Positions 16,187 through 25,419 of a stretch of 64,000 bases of DNA are shown here, one piece after another. Under the pieces are notes generated by a model. It ran no database searches. It was not told the DNA's origin and saw nothing but the letters and a program-made list of their open reading frames with translations. Source of the DNA: Rhizobium sp. Q54 (GTDB lineage: Bacteria > Pseudomonadota > Alphaproteobacteria > SMXS01). Every line of letters begins with the position of its first letter. Position 1 is the stretch's first letter. The stretch lies in NCBI GenBank assembly GCA_945907245.1, contig CAMDTB010000009.1, positions 1 through 64,000 of the forward strand, given 5' to 3'. The translations under genes were made by a program, and so were the position numbers.

Positions 16187-17587
16187 ATGCCGGCCAGCGA
16201 CGACCTTTGCTTCGCGGGACTGATCGAGAACGCGCGGCGCCTGCGCACCCGCGAGATCGGCGCGGTGGAACTGACGGGCGCGTTCCTTGCCCGGATCGAT
16301 GCCCTGGACAGCCGGACCGGCGCCTTTGCCTGCCTGATGCGCGACAGCGCGCTGGCCGAGGCCGAGCGGGCCGACGCCGAGATGGCGGCCGGTCTCTACC
16401 GTGGCCCGCTGCACGGCATGCCGGTCGGCGTGAAGGACCTGATCGATTCGAAAGGCGTGGTGACGGCGGCGGGCATGGCGATCCGCGCGGACCACGTTCC
16501 GGACGCGGACGGCACCGTGCTGCGGCGGCTGCGCGAGGCGGGCGCGGTGGTGCTGGGTAAGCTGAAGACCACCGAGGGCGCCACCAACTATCACCATCCG
16601 ACCATACCGGCGCCGCTCAATCCGTGGAGCGCCGAGCACTCCGCCGGCTATTCCTCCAGCGGGTCGGGCGTCGCGGTCGCCTCGGGCCTGTGCGCGGCGG
16701 CGCTGGGCTCGGATACCGGCGGCTCGATTCGCGTCCCGTCGGCATTCAACGGCGTCACCGGCATCAAGCCGACCTGGGGACGGGTCAGCCGGGCAGGGGT
16801 ATTCCCGCTGGTCGAGTTCCTCGACACCATCGGCCCCATGGCGCGCAGCGCCGCCGACGCCGGGGCGGTGCTGGGCGTCATCGCCGGCGCCGATCCGGCG
16901 GACGAGACCGCGTCCACGCTTCAGGTGCCCGACTATCTGGCGGCGGCCGGCACGAGCCTGAGCGGCATAACCATCGGAGTGGACTGGCACCGCATCGAAG
17001 CGGATGCGCCCGCACCGCTGATCGCTGCATTGCGCGGCGCGGGGGACGTCCTGCGTGAGCGGGGCGCCCGCATTCGCGAGATCGCCTATCCGGAAACCGA
17101 CTGGGCACAGTTGTTTACCCTTGTGGTCGCGGGAATCGGCAATGTGCACCGCCAGACCTATCCCTCGCGCGCCGACGAATATGGCCCGGGACTTGGCGGG
17201 CTGGTCGAGGCCGGCCAGGCGGTGAGCGGCATCGACGTGGCGGCGGCGATCAATGTCGCCGACCTGGTGAAGGCGCGCATCCGGGCGCTGTTCGACGATG
17301 TGGACCTGCTACTGGTGCCGGCGCTGCCGCTGCTGACACCCGGGGTCGGCGTCATCGAGGCGCGGATGGGCGAGGACCTGGCCGCCGCCGTCCGCGCGTT
17401 CTCCTACACCGTGCCGTTCAACGTCACCGGCAGCCCCAGCATCACCATGCCGGCGGGATTCCATGACGGCCTGCCGCTGGCACTGCAGCTGGTGGGACGG
17501 CACTTCGGCGAGGCGGAACTGGTGCGCGCGGGCAGCGCCTTCCAGTCGGCCACCGACTGGCACAGGCGGCGGCCGCCCGTCGGCTGA
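16187..17587 (+). CDS. Amidase (amidase signature family)
   Basis: A 466-residue amidase-signature enzyme. The Ser-cisSer-Lys triad can be placed as K83 (PVGVKDL), S156 (in YSSSGSG) and nucleophile S180 (in DTGGSIR), with the usual 24-residue gap between the serines. It resembles GatA in sequence, but no gatB or gatC is adjacent. The glycine-rich loop reads SSSGSG rather than GSSGGS, so a stand-alone amidase or hydrolase of unknown amide is more likely than a tRNA amidotransferase subunit. It is convergent with the esterase-like gene. Confidence 0.9.
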   Translation: MPASDDLCFAGLIENARRLRTREIGAVELTGAFLARIDALDSRTGAFACLMRDSALAEAERADAEMAAGLYRGPLHGMPVGVKDLIDSKGVVTAAGMAIRADHVPDADGTVLRRLREAGAVVLGKLKTTEGATNYHHPTIPAPLNPWSAEHSAGYSSSGSGVAVASGLCAAALGSDTGGSIRVPSAFNGVTGIKPTWGRVSRAGVFPLVEFLDTIGPMARSAADAGAVLGVIAGADPADETASTLQVPDYLAAAGTSLSGITIGVDWHRIEADAPAPLIAALRGAGDVLRERGARIREIAYPETDWAQLFTLVVAGIGNVHRQTYPSRADEYGPGLGGLVEAGQAVSGIDVAAAINVADLVKARIRALFDDVDLLLVPALPLLTPGVGVIEARMGEDLAAAVRAFSYTVPFNVTGSPSITMPAGFHDGLPLALQLVGRHFGEAELVRAGSAFQSATDWHRRRPPVG

Positions 17588-17590
17588 GGT

Positions 17591-18604
17591 CTACCGGTCG
17601 GCCGCGGTTTCCGGCTCCAGCCGGAACACCAGCAGCACGGTGCGCTGCATGCCGGAGAAATTGTCGTCCGAGATCATGTAGACGATGGTCTCGCCCTTCT
17701 CGTTCACGCGGACCGCCAGCCCTTCCATGTTGTCGATGGGATGGGGCGGCTGCATGTCGGCCACGGTCCGGCACTCCAGCTTCGCGCCGGGCTTGATGGT
17801 CGCGCCGGCGATGACGCACAGCCGCGCACCCAGCCCGCCCAGCATGCTGAACCGGCGCTCCAGCACCAGCACGTCGCCATTGGGCAGGCGCTTGGCGTCG
17901 GTGGGATCGAACGGTTCGGTGCGCTTGTACTCGAAGGGCTCCCAGGTGCCGTTTCGAATCAGCCAGCCGCGGTTGTAGCCCCGCCCGGCGCGCAGGCTCT
18001 CGGTCAAGGCGAACAGGGTCTTGTCGTCCAGCAGCGCCAGCGCCTCGAGTCCGCCGTTGAGCGGCGCGTTCGCCAGCTCGGGCGGCGACGGCAGCGTCTC
18101 GGGCGTGGCCCTGATCAGGGTGCCGGGGTCGGCCGGGTCGGGCAGGCGGTAATGGATGATCCGGTGATTGCGCTCGAACGACACATAGACCGAGCCGTCG
18201 GGCGCCAGCGTCATGCCCTCGGCGTCGTTGTCGCCGCCCTCCAGCGCCAATCCCTGCGGATCGGGCATGTCGTGCAGCGCGCTGTCGCCGATGCCAACCG
18301 GCACGCCGTCCTTCAGCTCCAGCGCCACCGTCCACCATGTGGCGCGGTCGCTGGCGGTGAACAGCTTCGTACCGTCGGGGCTGATCTCCAGGCTTGAGAA
18401 GCCGCCGAACAGCCAATGCTTGGACGACAGCTTCAGCCCGTTCAGCCATGTCAGCCGGCCGACGCGCGTCTCCCGGGGATTGTCGGGGTTGAGGATCAGC
18501 GTCGCGACCGCGACCTCGGGCGTTCTGGTCCTGGCTTCCTTGGCGGCGACGGGGCAGGCGGTGAATGCCACCAGTGCGGCGGCGCCCAGGATCAGGTGTC
18601 GCAT
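17591..18604 (-). CDS. Secreted esterase-like activity of phytase family protein
   Basis: A signal peptide (MRHLILGAAALVAFTACPVAA) is followed by a beta-propeller-like protein of the esterase-like-phytase family. Recognisable strands include GGFSSLEISPDGTKLFTASDR near residue 67, NDAEGMTLAPDGSVYVSFER, GGLEALALLDD and DNMEGLAVRVNEKG. These proteins are periplasmic; related domains hydrolyse phosphate esters, but activity here is unproven. An upstream GTG would add three residues; neither start has a strong Shine-Dalgarno. It is divergent from the dienelactone hydrolase gene. Confidence 0.8.
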   Translation of the reverse strand: MRHLILGAAALVAFTACPVAAKEARTRTPEVAVATLILNPDNPRETRVGRLTWLNGLKLSSKHWLFGGFSSLEISPDGTKLFTASDRATWWTVALELKDGVPVGIGDSALHDMPDPQGLALEGGDNDAEGMTLAPDGSVYVSFERNHRIIHYRLPDPADPGTLIRATPETLPSPPELANAPLNGGLEALALLDDKTLFALTESLRAGRGYNRGWLIRNGTWEPFEYKRTEPFDPTDAKRLPNGDVLVLERRFSMLGGLGARLCVIAGATIKPGAKLECRTVADMQPPHPIDNMEGLAVRVNEKGETIVYMISDDNFSGMQRTVLLVFRLEPETAADR

Positions 18605-18626
18605 CAGGGTCACGGGAAGGTCTCGT

Positions 18627-18656
18627 TTGTGGCCGGCATCAAGCGGCGGCTATTAT
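18627..18656 (+). promoter_or_regulatory. Possible promoter of the dienelactone hydrolase gene
   Basis: TTGTGG (18627-18632) and TATTAT (18651-18656) are separated by 18 bp and lie 33 bp before the start codon. The -10 box is good and the -35 box fair. They fall in the short divergent region after the start of the esterase-like gene. Confidence 0.4.
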
Positions 18657-18689
18657 GGGGGTGCTTGGGGAAAAGGGAAGGAGCTTCCA

Positions 18690-19493
18690 ATGGGTGCGGA
18701 CCGAGTGGACAATGACGTCATGCTGCGCCGGCGCGACTTGCTGAAGACGGTAGCGGCCCTGCCGCTTGCCGCCGTGCTCGCCAATCCGGCGCTGGCCGAG
18801 ATGGCCGCGGCGACGACCTCCGAACAAACGATCAAGACCGCCTCGGGCCGGACCGTGAAGGCGAGCCTTGCCATCCCCGCCGTCACGCCGGCGCCGGCGC
18901 TGATCCTGATCCATGAATTCTGGGGACTGAACGACCAGATCAGGTCCATGGCCGTCGAGTTCGGCAAACTCGGCTACCTGGCGCTCGCCGTCGACCTCTA
19001 TGACGGCAAGCTCGGCAAGACCCAGGAAGAAGCGCGCGGCTTCATGAGCCAGGTGAAGCCCGAGGAAGCGACCGACACGCTGGTGAGCTGGGCCCGGTGG
19101 CTGGCGGCGCACAAGCAGTCCACCGGCAAGGTCGGCTCGGTCGGCTGGTGCTTCGGCGGCGGCTGGTCCATGGAGACCGGCATCGATGCCGGCACCGACG
19201 CGACCGTGGTCTATTACGGCAAGGTGGACCAGCCGGTCGACCGGCTGAAGCAGCTGAAGGGACCGGTGATGGGGCATTTCGCCACCAAGGACACCTTCAT
19301 CAACAAGCCCATGGTCGATGGATTCGAGGCCAACATGAAGGCGGCCGGCAAGGAAGCGGCGGTCTACTGGTACGAGGCTGAGCACGCCTTCGCCAACCCG
19401 ACCTCGGCCCGCTACGACGAGGCCGACGCGAAGCTGGCGTGGGAACGCACGACTACCTTCCTCGGCAAGACCCTGTTCGCGCCCAAGGGCTAG
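18690..19493 (+). CDS. Dienelactone hydrolase family protein with twin-arginine leader
   Basis: A 267-residue alpha/beta hydrolase with a triad read as C154 (GWCFGGG), D201 and H232 (EAEHAFAN), the spacing of dienelactone hydrolases. The N-terminus has LRRRDLLKTVAALPLAAVLA ending in ALA, a Tat-type export signal, so the enzyme is probably periplasmic, unlike cytoplasmic chlorocatechol-pathway enzymes. GGAAGGAG before the ATG supports this start; an in-frame ATG ten codons later directly precedes the RRR. The true substrate is probably another lactone or ester. It appears monocistronic. Confidence 0.9.
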   Translation: MGADRVDNDVMLRRRDLLKTVAALPLAAVLANPALAEMAAATTSEQTIKTASGRTVKASLAIPAVTPAPALILIHEFWGLNDQIRSMAVEFGKLGYLALAVDLYDGKLGKTQEEARGFMSQVKPEEATDTLVSWARWLAAHKQSTGKVGSVGWCFGGGWSMETGIDAGTDATVVYYGKVDQPVDRLKQLKGPVMGHFATKDTFINKPMVDGFEANMKAAGKEAAVYWYEAEHAFANPTSARYDEADAKLAWERTTTFLGKTLFAPKG

Positions 19494-19503
19494 GCCAAGC
19501 CGC

Positions 19504-19791
19504 CTAGGGAAGCCGGGTCGCCGGCGAGCAGGTCGCCGACTTGGCCTCGTCGGCGCCGTGCCGGCAGACCACCACGCGTCCGTCGTCGCGGTTGTAGAAC
19601 CAGGCGATGCTGGGGACCGCGGGATCGCCGGTCGTGTTCATGCCGACCGGGATCCAGCCATTGGAAAACGCCAGCGCCGCGTTGGGCGAGCCCGGCGACT
19701 GGGCGTTGCCCGGCGTCCAGATGGCGGCGGCGCCGACAGCGGCGGCGATCGCCAGTGCGCCTGCCGCCAGTTTCAAGTGCTTGTTTTCCAT
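19504..19791 (-). CDS. Small exported or membrane-anchored hypothetical protein
   Basis: A 95-residue protein with a hydrophobic N-terminus (LAAGALAIAAAVGAAAIW) that could be a signal peptide or an anchor. The short domain that follows holds two cysteines (VVVCRHG and ATCSP), which may form a disulfide in the periplasm. I do not recognise the family. It is the last gene of the J-domain/cobS/cobT minus-strand run, 52 bp after cobT, and convergent with the dienelactone hydrolase gene. The association with cobT may be incidental. Confidence 0.6.
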   Translation of the reverse strand: MENKHLKLAAGALAIAAAVGAAAIWTPGNAQSPGSPNAALAFSNGWIPVGMNTTGDPAVPSIAWFYNRDDGRVVVCRHGADEAKSATCSPATRLP

Positions 19792-19843
19792 GGATATCCT
19801 CCGGATGTTGGCCGGAGAGGATATCGCGAATTGGCGGAAGGGA

Positions 19844-21700
19844 CTACGCCGCGCGGCGCTTTGCCTTGTCCTTGGGGCGTTTGCTGTCTTCCTCGAACAG
19901 CGAGGCGAGCTGGTCGGTCATGGCGCCGCCGAGCTGCTCGGCGTCGGTGATGGTGACGGCGCGCTTGTAGTAGCGGGTCACGTCGTGGCCGATGCCGATG
20001 GCGATCAGCTCCACCGGCGACTTGGTCTCGATCCAGTTCACCACGTGGCGCAGGTGCTGCTCCAGGTAGTTGGCCGGGTTGGCCGACAGGGTGCAGTCGT
20101 CGACCGGCGCGCCGTCGGAGATCACCATCAGCACACGGCGGTTCTCGGAGCGCGCCATCAGGCGGTTGTGCGCCCACAGCAGCGCTTCGCCGTCGATGTT
20201 CTCCTTCAAAAGGCCTTCCTTCAGCATCAGGCCCAGATTCTTGCGGGCCCGGCGCCACGGCGCGTCGGCGTTCTTGTAGACCACGTGGCGCAGGTCGTTG
20301 AGCCGGCCCGGATTGGCGGGCTTGCCGTTCGCCAGCCACTTCTCGCGCGACTGGCCGCCTTTCCACGCGCGGGTGGTAAAGCCGAGGATCTCGACCTTGA
20401 CGTGGCAGCGCTCCAGGGTGCGCGCCAGGATGTCGGCGCAGATCGCCGCGATGGTGATCGGCCGGCCGCGCATGGAGCCTGAATTGTCGAGCAGCAGCGT
20501 CACCACCGTATCGCGGAAATCCGTGTCTTTTTCGCGCTTGAACGACAGCGGATAGTACGGATCGATGATGATGCGGGTCAGCCGCGACGTATCGAGCATG
20601 CCCTCCTCGATGTCGAACTCCCACGACCGGTTCTGCTGCGCCATCAGCCGGCGCTGCAGCCGGTTGGCGAGCTTGGCGACCGCCCCCTGCAGCGCGTCGA
20701 GCTGGCGGTCCAGCTGGGTGCGCAGGCGGTGCAACTCCTCCGGGTCGGCCAGCTCCTCGGCGGAGATGACCTCGTCGAATTCCTCGGTGAAGGTGGTGTA
20801 GGCGCGGTCGCGCTTGTCGTTGCGGCCGTGCTCGGGGCGGTAGGGCGCCTCGCCCTGGTTCTCCTGGTCGCCCTGCTCGCCGTCCATCTGCTGTTCGGTC
20901 TCGATGGTGACCGTCTCCAGCGATTCGTCGTCGGTGAGCTGCTCGCGCATCTCCACGTCGGACACGGACTTGCCGTCGGGGCTCGAATCCTCGGAGTTGT
21001 CGCCGTCCCCGTCCTTCTGCATCTGCTGGGACTCGGTCTGCTCCTCGCCCTCGGCATCCTGCTCGCGGTCGTCGCCCAGCTCGTCGCCCAGGTCCAGGTC
21101 GGCGATGATCTGGCGGGTGATGCGGGCAAAGCGCTTCTGGTCCTCGAACGAGCCGTCGAGCTCGTCCAGGTCCTTGCCAGCCTTGGCCTCGATCATGCCC
21201 CGCAGCAGATCGACCATCTCGCGGGCGCCTTCCGGCGGCACCGCGCCGGTCAGCCGCTCGCGCACCATGAAGCCGACCACGTCGGCAAGCGGCACGTCGT
21301 CGGTGGTCCTGATCTGGTCGTAGCCCTTGACGCGCGACCGCTCGGCGAGCGCGGCGTCCAGGTTCATGGCGACGCCGTCCATGGTCTTGGCGCCGATCGC
21401 CTCGATGCGTGCCTGTTCGGCGGCGTCGAAGATACCGCGCGCGGTGCTCCCAACGGGCAACAGCGCGGAGTGGACGTTGCGGTCGTGATGCTTGATGCGC
21501 AGGGCGATGGCGTCGGCCGCGCCGCGCACCAGCGCCGCGTCCCGCGCCGTCAGGTCGCGCGAGGGGGTCGGCAGGCGGCCGGGACCTGGCGTGTTCTGGG
21601 CGCTGAAGGTCAGGTCGAGCTCGCGGTCCTCGGAAATCGCCCGCGCCGCGCCGACGACGGCCCGCTTGAACGGCTCTATGGGGCTTTCGGGAGCGGCCAT
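19844..21700 (-). CDS. cobT: Cobaltochelatase subunit CobT
   Basis: A 618-residue protein of classic CobT layout: an N-terminal helical domain (1-200), an acidic Asp/Glu/Gln-rich linker (about 203-300), and a C-terminal VWA domain with MIDAS motif DNSGSM (405-410). CobT with the AAA ATPase CobS forms the chaperone-like part of aerobic cobaltochelatase, which inserts cobalt into hydrogenobyrinate diamide together with CobN. It follows cobS by 9 bp. CobN and other cob genes are not in the window. Alternatively, CobST can act with other partners; the assignment to B12 synthesis follows family knowledge. Confidence 0.95.
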   Translation of the reverse strand: MAAPESPIEPFKRAVVGAARAISEDRELDLTFSAQNTPGPGRLPTPSRDLTARDAALVRGAADAIALRIKHHDRNVHSALLPVGSTARGIFDAAEQARIEAIGAKTMDGVAMNLDAALAERSRVKGYDQIRTTDDVPLADVVGFMVRERLTGAVPPEGAREMVDLLRGMIEAKAGKDLDELDGSFEDQKRFARITRQIIADLDLGDELGDDREQDAEGEEQTESQQMQKDGDGDNSEDSSPDGKSVSDVEMREQLTDDESLETVTIETEQQMDGEQGDQENQGEAPYRPEHGRNDKRDRAYTTFTEEFDEVISAEELADPEELHRLRTQLDRQLDALQGAVAKLANRLQRRLMAQQNRSWEFDIEEGMLDTSRLTRIIIDPYYPLSFKREKDTDFRDTVVTLLLDNSGSMRGRPITIAAICADILARTLERCHVKVEILGFTTRAWKGGQSREKWLANGKPANPGRLNDLRHVVYKNADAPWRRARKNLGLMLKEGLLKENIDGEALLWAHNRLMARSENRRVLMVISDGAPVDDCTLSANPANYLEQHLRHVVNWIETKSPVELIAIGIGHDVTRYYKRAVTITDAEQLGGAMTDQLASLFEEDSKRPKDKAKRRAA

Positions 21701-21709
21701 CTTGATCCC

Positions 21710-22726
21710 TTAGGCGTTGACCGCCTTCTTGGCCGCGCCGGCGGCCTGGGCGACCGCGGACTCGGGCAGCTCGACGCCGAAAACCCGCTGGTAGTACTCG
21801 GCGACCAGCGGACGCTCCAACTCGTCGCACTTGTTGAGGAACGACACGCGGAACGAGAAGGCGAGGTCCTTGAAGATCTCGTTGTTCTGCGCCCAGGTGA
21901 TCACGGTACGAGGCGACATCACGGTCGACAGGTCGCCGGCCATGAAGCCCGCGCGGGTCAGGTCGGCGATGCGGACCATGCGGTTGACGGTGTCGCGGCC
22001 CTCGGCGGTGTTGTAGGTCGGCGACTTGGCCAGCACGATGCCGACCTCGGCGTCATGCGACAGGTAGTTCAGCGTGGTGACGATGTTCCAGCGGTCCATC
22101 TGGCCCTGGTTGATCTGCTGGGTGCCGTGATAGAGGCCGGTTGTGTCGCCGAGGCCGATGGTGTTGGTGGTCGAGAACAGCCGGAACGACGGGTGCGGAT
22201 GGATCACCTTGTTCTGGTCCAGCAGGGTCAGGCGGCCTTCCACCTCCAGCACGCGCTGGATCACGAACATCACGTCGGGGCGGCCGGCGTCGTACTCGTC
22301 GAACACCAGGGCGACCGGGTTCTGGATCGCCCAGGGAAGGATGCCCTCGCGGAACTCGGTGATCTGCTTGCCGTCCTTCAGGACGATGGCGTCCTTGCCG
22401 ATCAGGTCGATGCGGCTGATGTGGCTGTCGAGGTTGACGCGGACACACGGCCAGTTAAGACGCGCCGCGACCTGCTCGATATGGGTCGACTTCCCAGTGC
22501 CGTGATAGCCCTGCACCATGACACGGCGGTTGTGGGCGAATCCGGCCAGGATCACCATCGTGGTGTCATGGTCGAACAGGTAGGCATCATCCCGGGGCGG
22601 CACATATTCGTTGCCGCTCGAGAAGGCGGGCACCGTGATGTCGCTATCCAGACCGAATACTTCCCGAACCGAAACCTTGGTGTCCGGCAACCCGTTATGT
22701 CCGGGCATGTTGTTTTCCGACGTCAT
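21710..22726 (-). CDS. cobS: Cobaltochelatase subunit CobS (AAA+ ATPase)
   Basis: A 338-residue MoxR-like AAA+ ATPase. Walker A is GYHGTGKS (73-80) and Walker [10 protein letters not shown] (138-146), with sensor segment [11 protein letters not shown]. The N-terminal [16 protein letters not shown] is typical of CobS. It assembles with CobT into a ring complex that drives cobalt insertion by CobN in cobalamin synthesis. The ATG overlaps the stop of the J-domain gene as ATGA, so the two are translationally coupled, and cobT follows closely. Confidence 0.96.
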   Translation of the reverse strand: MTSENNMPGHNGLPDTKVSVREVFGLDSDITVPAFSSGNEYVPPRDDAYLFDHDTTMVILAGFAHNRRVMVQGYHGTGKSTHIEQVAARLNWPCVRVNLDSHISRIDLIGKDAIVLKDGKQITEFREGILPWAIQNPVALVFDEYDAGRPDVMFVIQRVLEVEGRLTLLDQNKVIHPHPSFRLFSTTNTIGLGDTTGLYHGTQQINQGQMDRWNIVTTLNYLSHDAEVGIVLAKSPTYNTAEGRDTVNRMVRIADLTRAGFMAGDLSTVMSPRTVITWAQNNEIFKDLAFSFRVSFLNKCDELERPLVAEYYQRVFGVELPESAVAQAAGAAKKAVNA

Positions 22727-23346
22727 CGACTTTCTTCCACACTGTCCTTGTACAGGCCGCTGTCCACCAGGTGGGAATAGGCCTGTATCACATTACGGAG
22801 ACGCTCTTCGATGGCGCGGCTGGGCTTGCTCGCCGGACCCGTGGCGTCTGGATGGTATCGCTTCACCAACTGCTTAAAGCGTTTCTTGACGTCTTGCAAC
22901 GACGCTGTCTCCGGCAGTTCCAGCGTCGCCAGCGCCTGCCTGTCCTGGCGCTTCAGCCGCGACCTGGCGGCGAGTTGCTCGGGCTCGTGCAGCGTCCTGG
23001 CGCCCACGTCCGGATTGGCCATGAAAGCCTCGACCGCCTCCCTCGCGGCCCAGAACGGCCAGGCGTTCCGGTCGCCGCCGCGCGCGCCCAGCGGCCACGT
23101 CGGACGGTCCCAGGTGGCGGTCGACCGGGCCATGGCGTCGTATTCGGGCTGCTTCATGCCGGCGAAGTAATCCCACGAGCGATTGTACTCGCGGGCATGG
23201 GCCAGGCAGAACCAGTAATAGTCCTCCAGCCGGTCGCGGCCCTTGGGCGCACGGTGCCCGCCATGCTCCGCGCAGCCGGGCCAGTCGCAGGCTCGGGTGT
23301 CGGTGGTGTCATGGGTGGCGCCGCTATGGGGGTGCGCGTCGGTCAT
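22723..23346 (-). CDS. J-domain protein with N-terminal Cys/His cluster
   Basis: A 207-residue protein with a C-terminal J domain: [21 protein letters not shown] carries the HPD at residues 165-167. It should stimulate a DnaK-type chaperone. The N-terminal part has C20, C25, H28, C47 and H50 arranged like a small zinc-binding module, then Trp-rich segments. A longer upstream frame is discarded because it would run through bolA. It overlaps cobS by 4 nt (ATGA), suggesting a chaperone role in the maturation of CobS/CobT or their client. Divergent from bolA. Confidence 0.85.
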   Translation of the reverse strand: MTDAHPHSGATHDTTDTRACDWPGCAEHGGHRAPKGRDRLEDYYWFCLAHAREYNRSWDYFAGMKQPEYDAMARSTATWDRPTWPLGARGGDRNAWPFWAAREAVEAFMANPDVGARTLHEPEQLAARSRLKRQDRQALATLELPETASLQDVKKRFKQLVKRYHPDATGPASKPSRAIEERLRNVIQAYSHLVDSGLYKDSVEESR

Positions 23347-23397
23347 CACCGGATTATGGTGGCGTCGAACCGTGATGGAAAGGGCAAGGCGGAAAGA

Positions 23398-23676
23398 ATG
23401 AGCGTAGCCGAGCGTATCAGGACCAAGCTGACCGAGGCGCTGGCGCCCAAGGCGCTGGACGTCATCGACGAATCCCACAAGCACAAGGGCCACCGCGGCG
23501 CGCGGCCCGAGGGCGAGACCCATTTCCACGTGGCGGTCACGTCGGACACGTTCGCCGGCATGATGCGGGTCGCCCGGCAGAGGCTGGTCTACAAGATACT
23601 GGCCGAGGAACTGGCCGGACCGGTGCACGCCCTGTCGCTGGAGACGGTCGCGCCGGGGGATCCGAAGCGAGTGTGA
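23398..23676 (+). CDS. bolA: BolA family protein
   Basis: A 92-residue protein of BolA fold starting MSVAERIRTKLTEALAP, with DESHKHKGH at the position of the conserved metal/glutaredoxin-interacting loop. HFHVAVTSDTFAGMMRVARQRLVY is the family signature helix. BolA proteins bind monothiol glutaredoxins and [2Fe-2S] clusters. It is divergent from the J-domain/cobS/cobT operon across 51 bp. This adjacency is recurrent in alphaproteobacteria and may be regulatory or functional. Confidence 0.93.
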   Translation: MSVAERIRTKLTEALAPKALDVIDESHKHKGHRGARPEGETHFHVAVTSDTFAGMMRVARQRLVYKILAEELAGPVHALSLETVAPGDPKRV

Positions 23677-23694
23677 TCGGTTCGCCGGGCCGGT

Positions 23695-24750
23695 TCAGGC
23701 GCCCTTCGGAAGCGTCTTGCTCAGGCGCCAGGCGCGTAGCCCGGGGACGACGACGCGGCCCTTGATCTGGTCCGGCGGCAGGCCTTCCAGAGTCCTGACG
23801 ATATCGTAAACCACCCGCGGCGACTTCCGGTAATACTGGTGGGCCTGCCAGATGTCGTTGTCCAGCGCGACCATGCGGGCATCCACAAGGCTGACCTTCG
23901 TCGGCAGCCCGCTGATCTGCTTCGGGCCGTCGGAACCGAGCCGGTCGGGGTTGCCCTTGGTGATGTCCGAGATCAGCAGCGCCCGGTCCTGCGCGGCGTA
24001 ATACACGCTGACCCGGCGCCCGAGACGCGGCAACAGGCGCATCTTGTGGTCGTGCTCGAACGTGTCGTCATCCTCGTCGGGCGCGGCGAGGATGATTTCG
24101 GTGAACAGCCGCGGAGGCTCGTCGCCGAAATAACGGCGCATGTGCTGAATGCCGCAGCGAAACGCATAATTCCCCATGCTGTGCGCCACCAGGTGGATGG
24201 CGCGCGCACACCTCTCCTCCGGTGTCAGCGTCACGATGAACTCGTTGAGCAGCAGCATGGCGCGGGCCAGCGCCTCGCCGCTGTTGCGGGCATCGTCGCG
24301 GTCACTGTGATAGGCGAGGATCGGCGTCATGTCGCCATTCGCGGGCCAGGAGAAGACCACGATGTTGAGCGGCTTGCCGGCAGGCATGTATTTGTCGGCC
24401 AGTTCCAGGCCACGAAGCAGCGAGGTTTCGAACGTCGAGGCGTAGCCATGGATTAGGACCAGCGTATCGCGGCCGTCCTTGCCGATCATCCGCTTGCGCA
24501 ACGCCTCGAGGATGACCTTGCTGCCGACGACCCGGTTCTGGTCGCCGATGGCGGTCAGGTTCTCGGGCGCGACCTTGACGCCGGTCAGTTCGACTCCGTA
24601 TTCGGTGCCGGCCTTGCGGCGTCCCTTCGCCGAGCCGAACCGCAGCCCGGCTGGTCCGGCCGGATTGAACCGGTCGCCGAACCATGGGGCGTTGTTTTCG
24701 TCAATCAGATCGCGATTGGTGACGAAGTAGATTTCCAGATCGTTCGCCAT
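23695..24750 (-). CDS. Alpha/beta hydrolase, DUF900 family
   Basis: A 351-residue protein. LVLIHGYASTFETSLLRG near residue 100 and the nucleophile elbow VAHSMGN (a GxSxG variant with Ala in place of the first Gly) identify the DUF900 alpha/beta hydrolase group. Its start, MANDLEIYFVTNRD, is chosen because GGAGGGG immediately precedes that ATG and overlaps an alternative ATG four codons earlier. No signal peptide is apparent, so it should be cytoplasmic. Substrate unknown. It is convergent with bolA. Confidence 0.82.
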   Translation of the reverse strand: MANDLEIYFVTNRDLIDENNAPWFGDRFNPAGPAGLRFGSAKGRRKAGTEYGVELTGVKVAPENLTAIGDQNRVVGSKVILEALRKRMIGKDGRDTLVLIHGYASTFETSLLRGLELADKYMPAGKPLNIVVFSWPANGDMTPILAYHSDRDDARNSGEALARAMLLLNEFIVTLTPEERCARAIHLVAHSMGNYAFRCGIQHMRRYFGDEPPRLFTEIILAAPDEDDDTFEHDHKMRLLPRLGRRVSVYYAAQDRALLISDITKGNPDRLGSDGPKQISGLPTKVSLVDARMVALDNDIWQAHQYYRKSPRVVYDIVRTLEGLPPDQIKGRVVVPGLRAWRLSKTLPKGA

Positions 24751-24781
24751 GATCCCCTCCATTCGCGAATGGACGATTATC

Positions 24782-24916
24782 CTAGACGACTTTGACCGGG
24801 TCGGGGAGGCTTTGCGTCACCGAAAGGCGCGCGAGCAGAACGCCGGACTCGACCATCAAGGAGCGCCCGAGGGCGACCCGGGACGTCAGCTGGCAGGAGA
24901 TGGAAGGGTCGTCTAG
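24782..24916. repeat. Spaced inverted repeat CTAGACGAC / GTCGTCTAG
   Basis: Perfect 9-bp arms at 24782-24790 and 24908-24916 flank 117 bp between the DUF900 hydrolase and the Mpo1-like gene. The right arm contains that gene's stop codon. The enclosed sequence has no convincing gene. It may be the remnant of a small element or chance. Confidence 0.35.
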
Positions 24917-25272
24917 TTCTTGGCCTTGGCCCAGACGAAACGTTCGACCACAGGCCGTTCCAGGCCCATGCGCTTCATCTCGGCCGGGAGGCGGCCGGTG
25001 ACCAGCAGAATGCACATATGGACGTCGCCGACGGCGCTCCACAGCGGATTCTTGGCGATCGTGGGATGGTTGCCCTCGATCAGATAGTGGCTCCCGAAGG
25101 CGAGCGTCAGGGCGAGCAGGATGCCGGCGGGCGCCAACAGCGGCATGCCGAGGCCGATGGCGCTGAAGACTCCGATGGCGCCGATGATGGAAGCGACCAG
25201 GTGGAAGCGCTGGGTCCACTTGCCTCGGTGCGCGCCAAGATAAATAGGCCAGAAGTCTCGGTAGGGTCCCAT
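24913..25272 (-). CDS. Mpo1-like / DUF962 membrane protein
   Basis: A 119-residue protein starting MGPYRDFWPIYLGAHR. Residues HLVASIIGAIGVFSAIGLG and LAPAGILLALTLAFGSHYLIEGNHP make about three to four membrane helices, with the conserved H-x-E-x-N-x-P motif of the DUF962/Mpo1-like family. Yeast Mpo1 is a dioxygenase of 2-hydroxy fatty acids in the membrane; bacterial members are uncharacterised. GGAG six bases before the ATG supports this start over a longer frame. Confidence 0.8.
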   Translation of the reverse strand: MGPYRDFWPIYLGAHRGKWTQRFHLVASIIGAIGVFSAIGLGMPLLAPAGILLALTLAFGSHYLIEGNHPTIAKNPLWSAVGDVHMCILLVTGRLPAEMKRMGLERPVVERFVWAKAKN

Positions 25273-25419
25273 CGAATGCTCCACGTTTCGGATCGGATCG
25301 ACGACAGCTCCCCATTCCGCGCCGATGGTCGATGTTAGCGGGCAGACTGCGATGCGGATACCTAATTCCGCCCTCTGTTCGATTTTGTACACAAGGGCAA
25401 CCGCGTGCACTCAGGCGAC

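Noticed and set aside
18213-18689. Apparent N-terminal extension of the dienelactone hydrolase
   Set aside because: It is antisense to the esterase-like gene; a Tat-type leader and Shine-Dalgarno mark the real start.
20729-22780. A 683-codon open frame antisense to cobT and cobS
   Set aside because: Spans two intact conserved genes and the intergenic gap with no recognisable domain.
22727-23397. A long frame leading into bolA and one extending the J-domain protein upstream
   Set aside because: Each runs through the other gene antisense; family lengths and N-termini fit the shorter forms.
22727-23400. Cobalamin riboswitch near the cobS/cobT operon or before the DUF2946-like gene
   Set aside because: I looked for the conserved B12-box in the short leaders and did not find it; the 51-bp divergent gap is too small for one.
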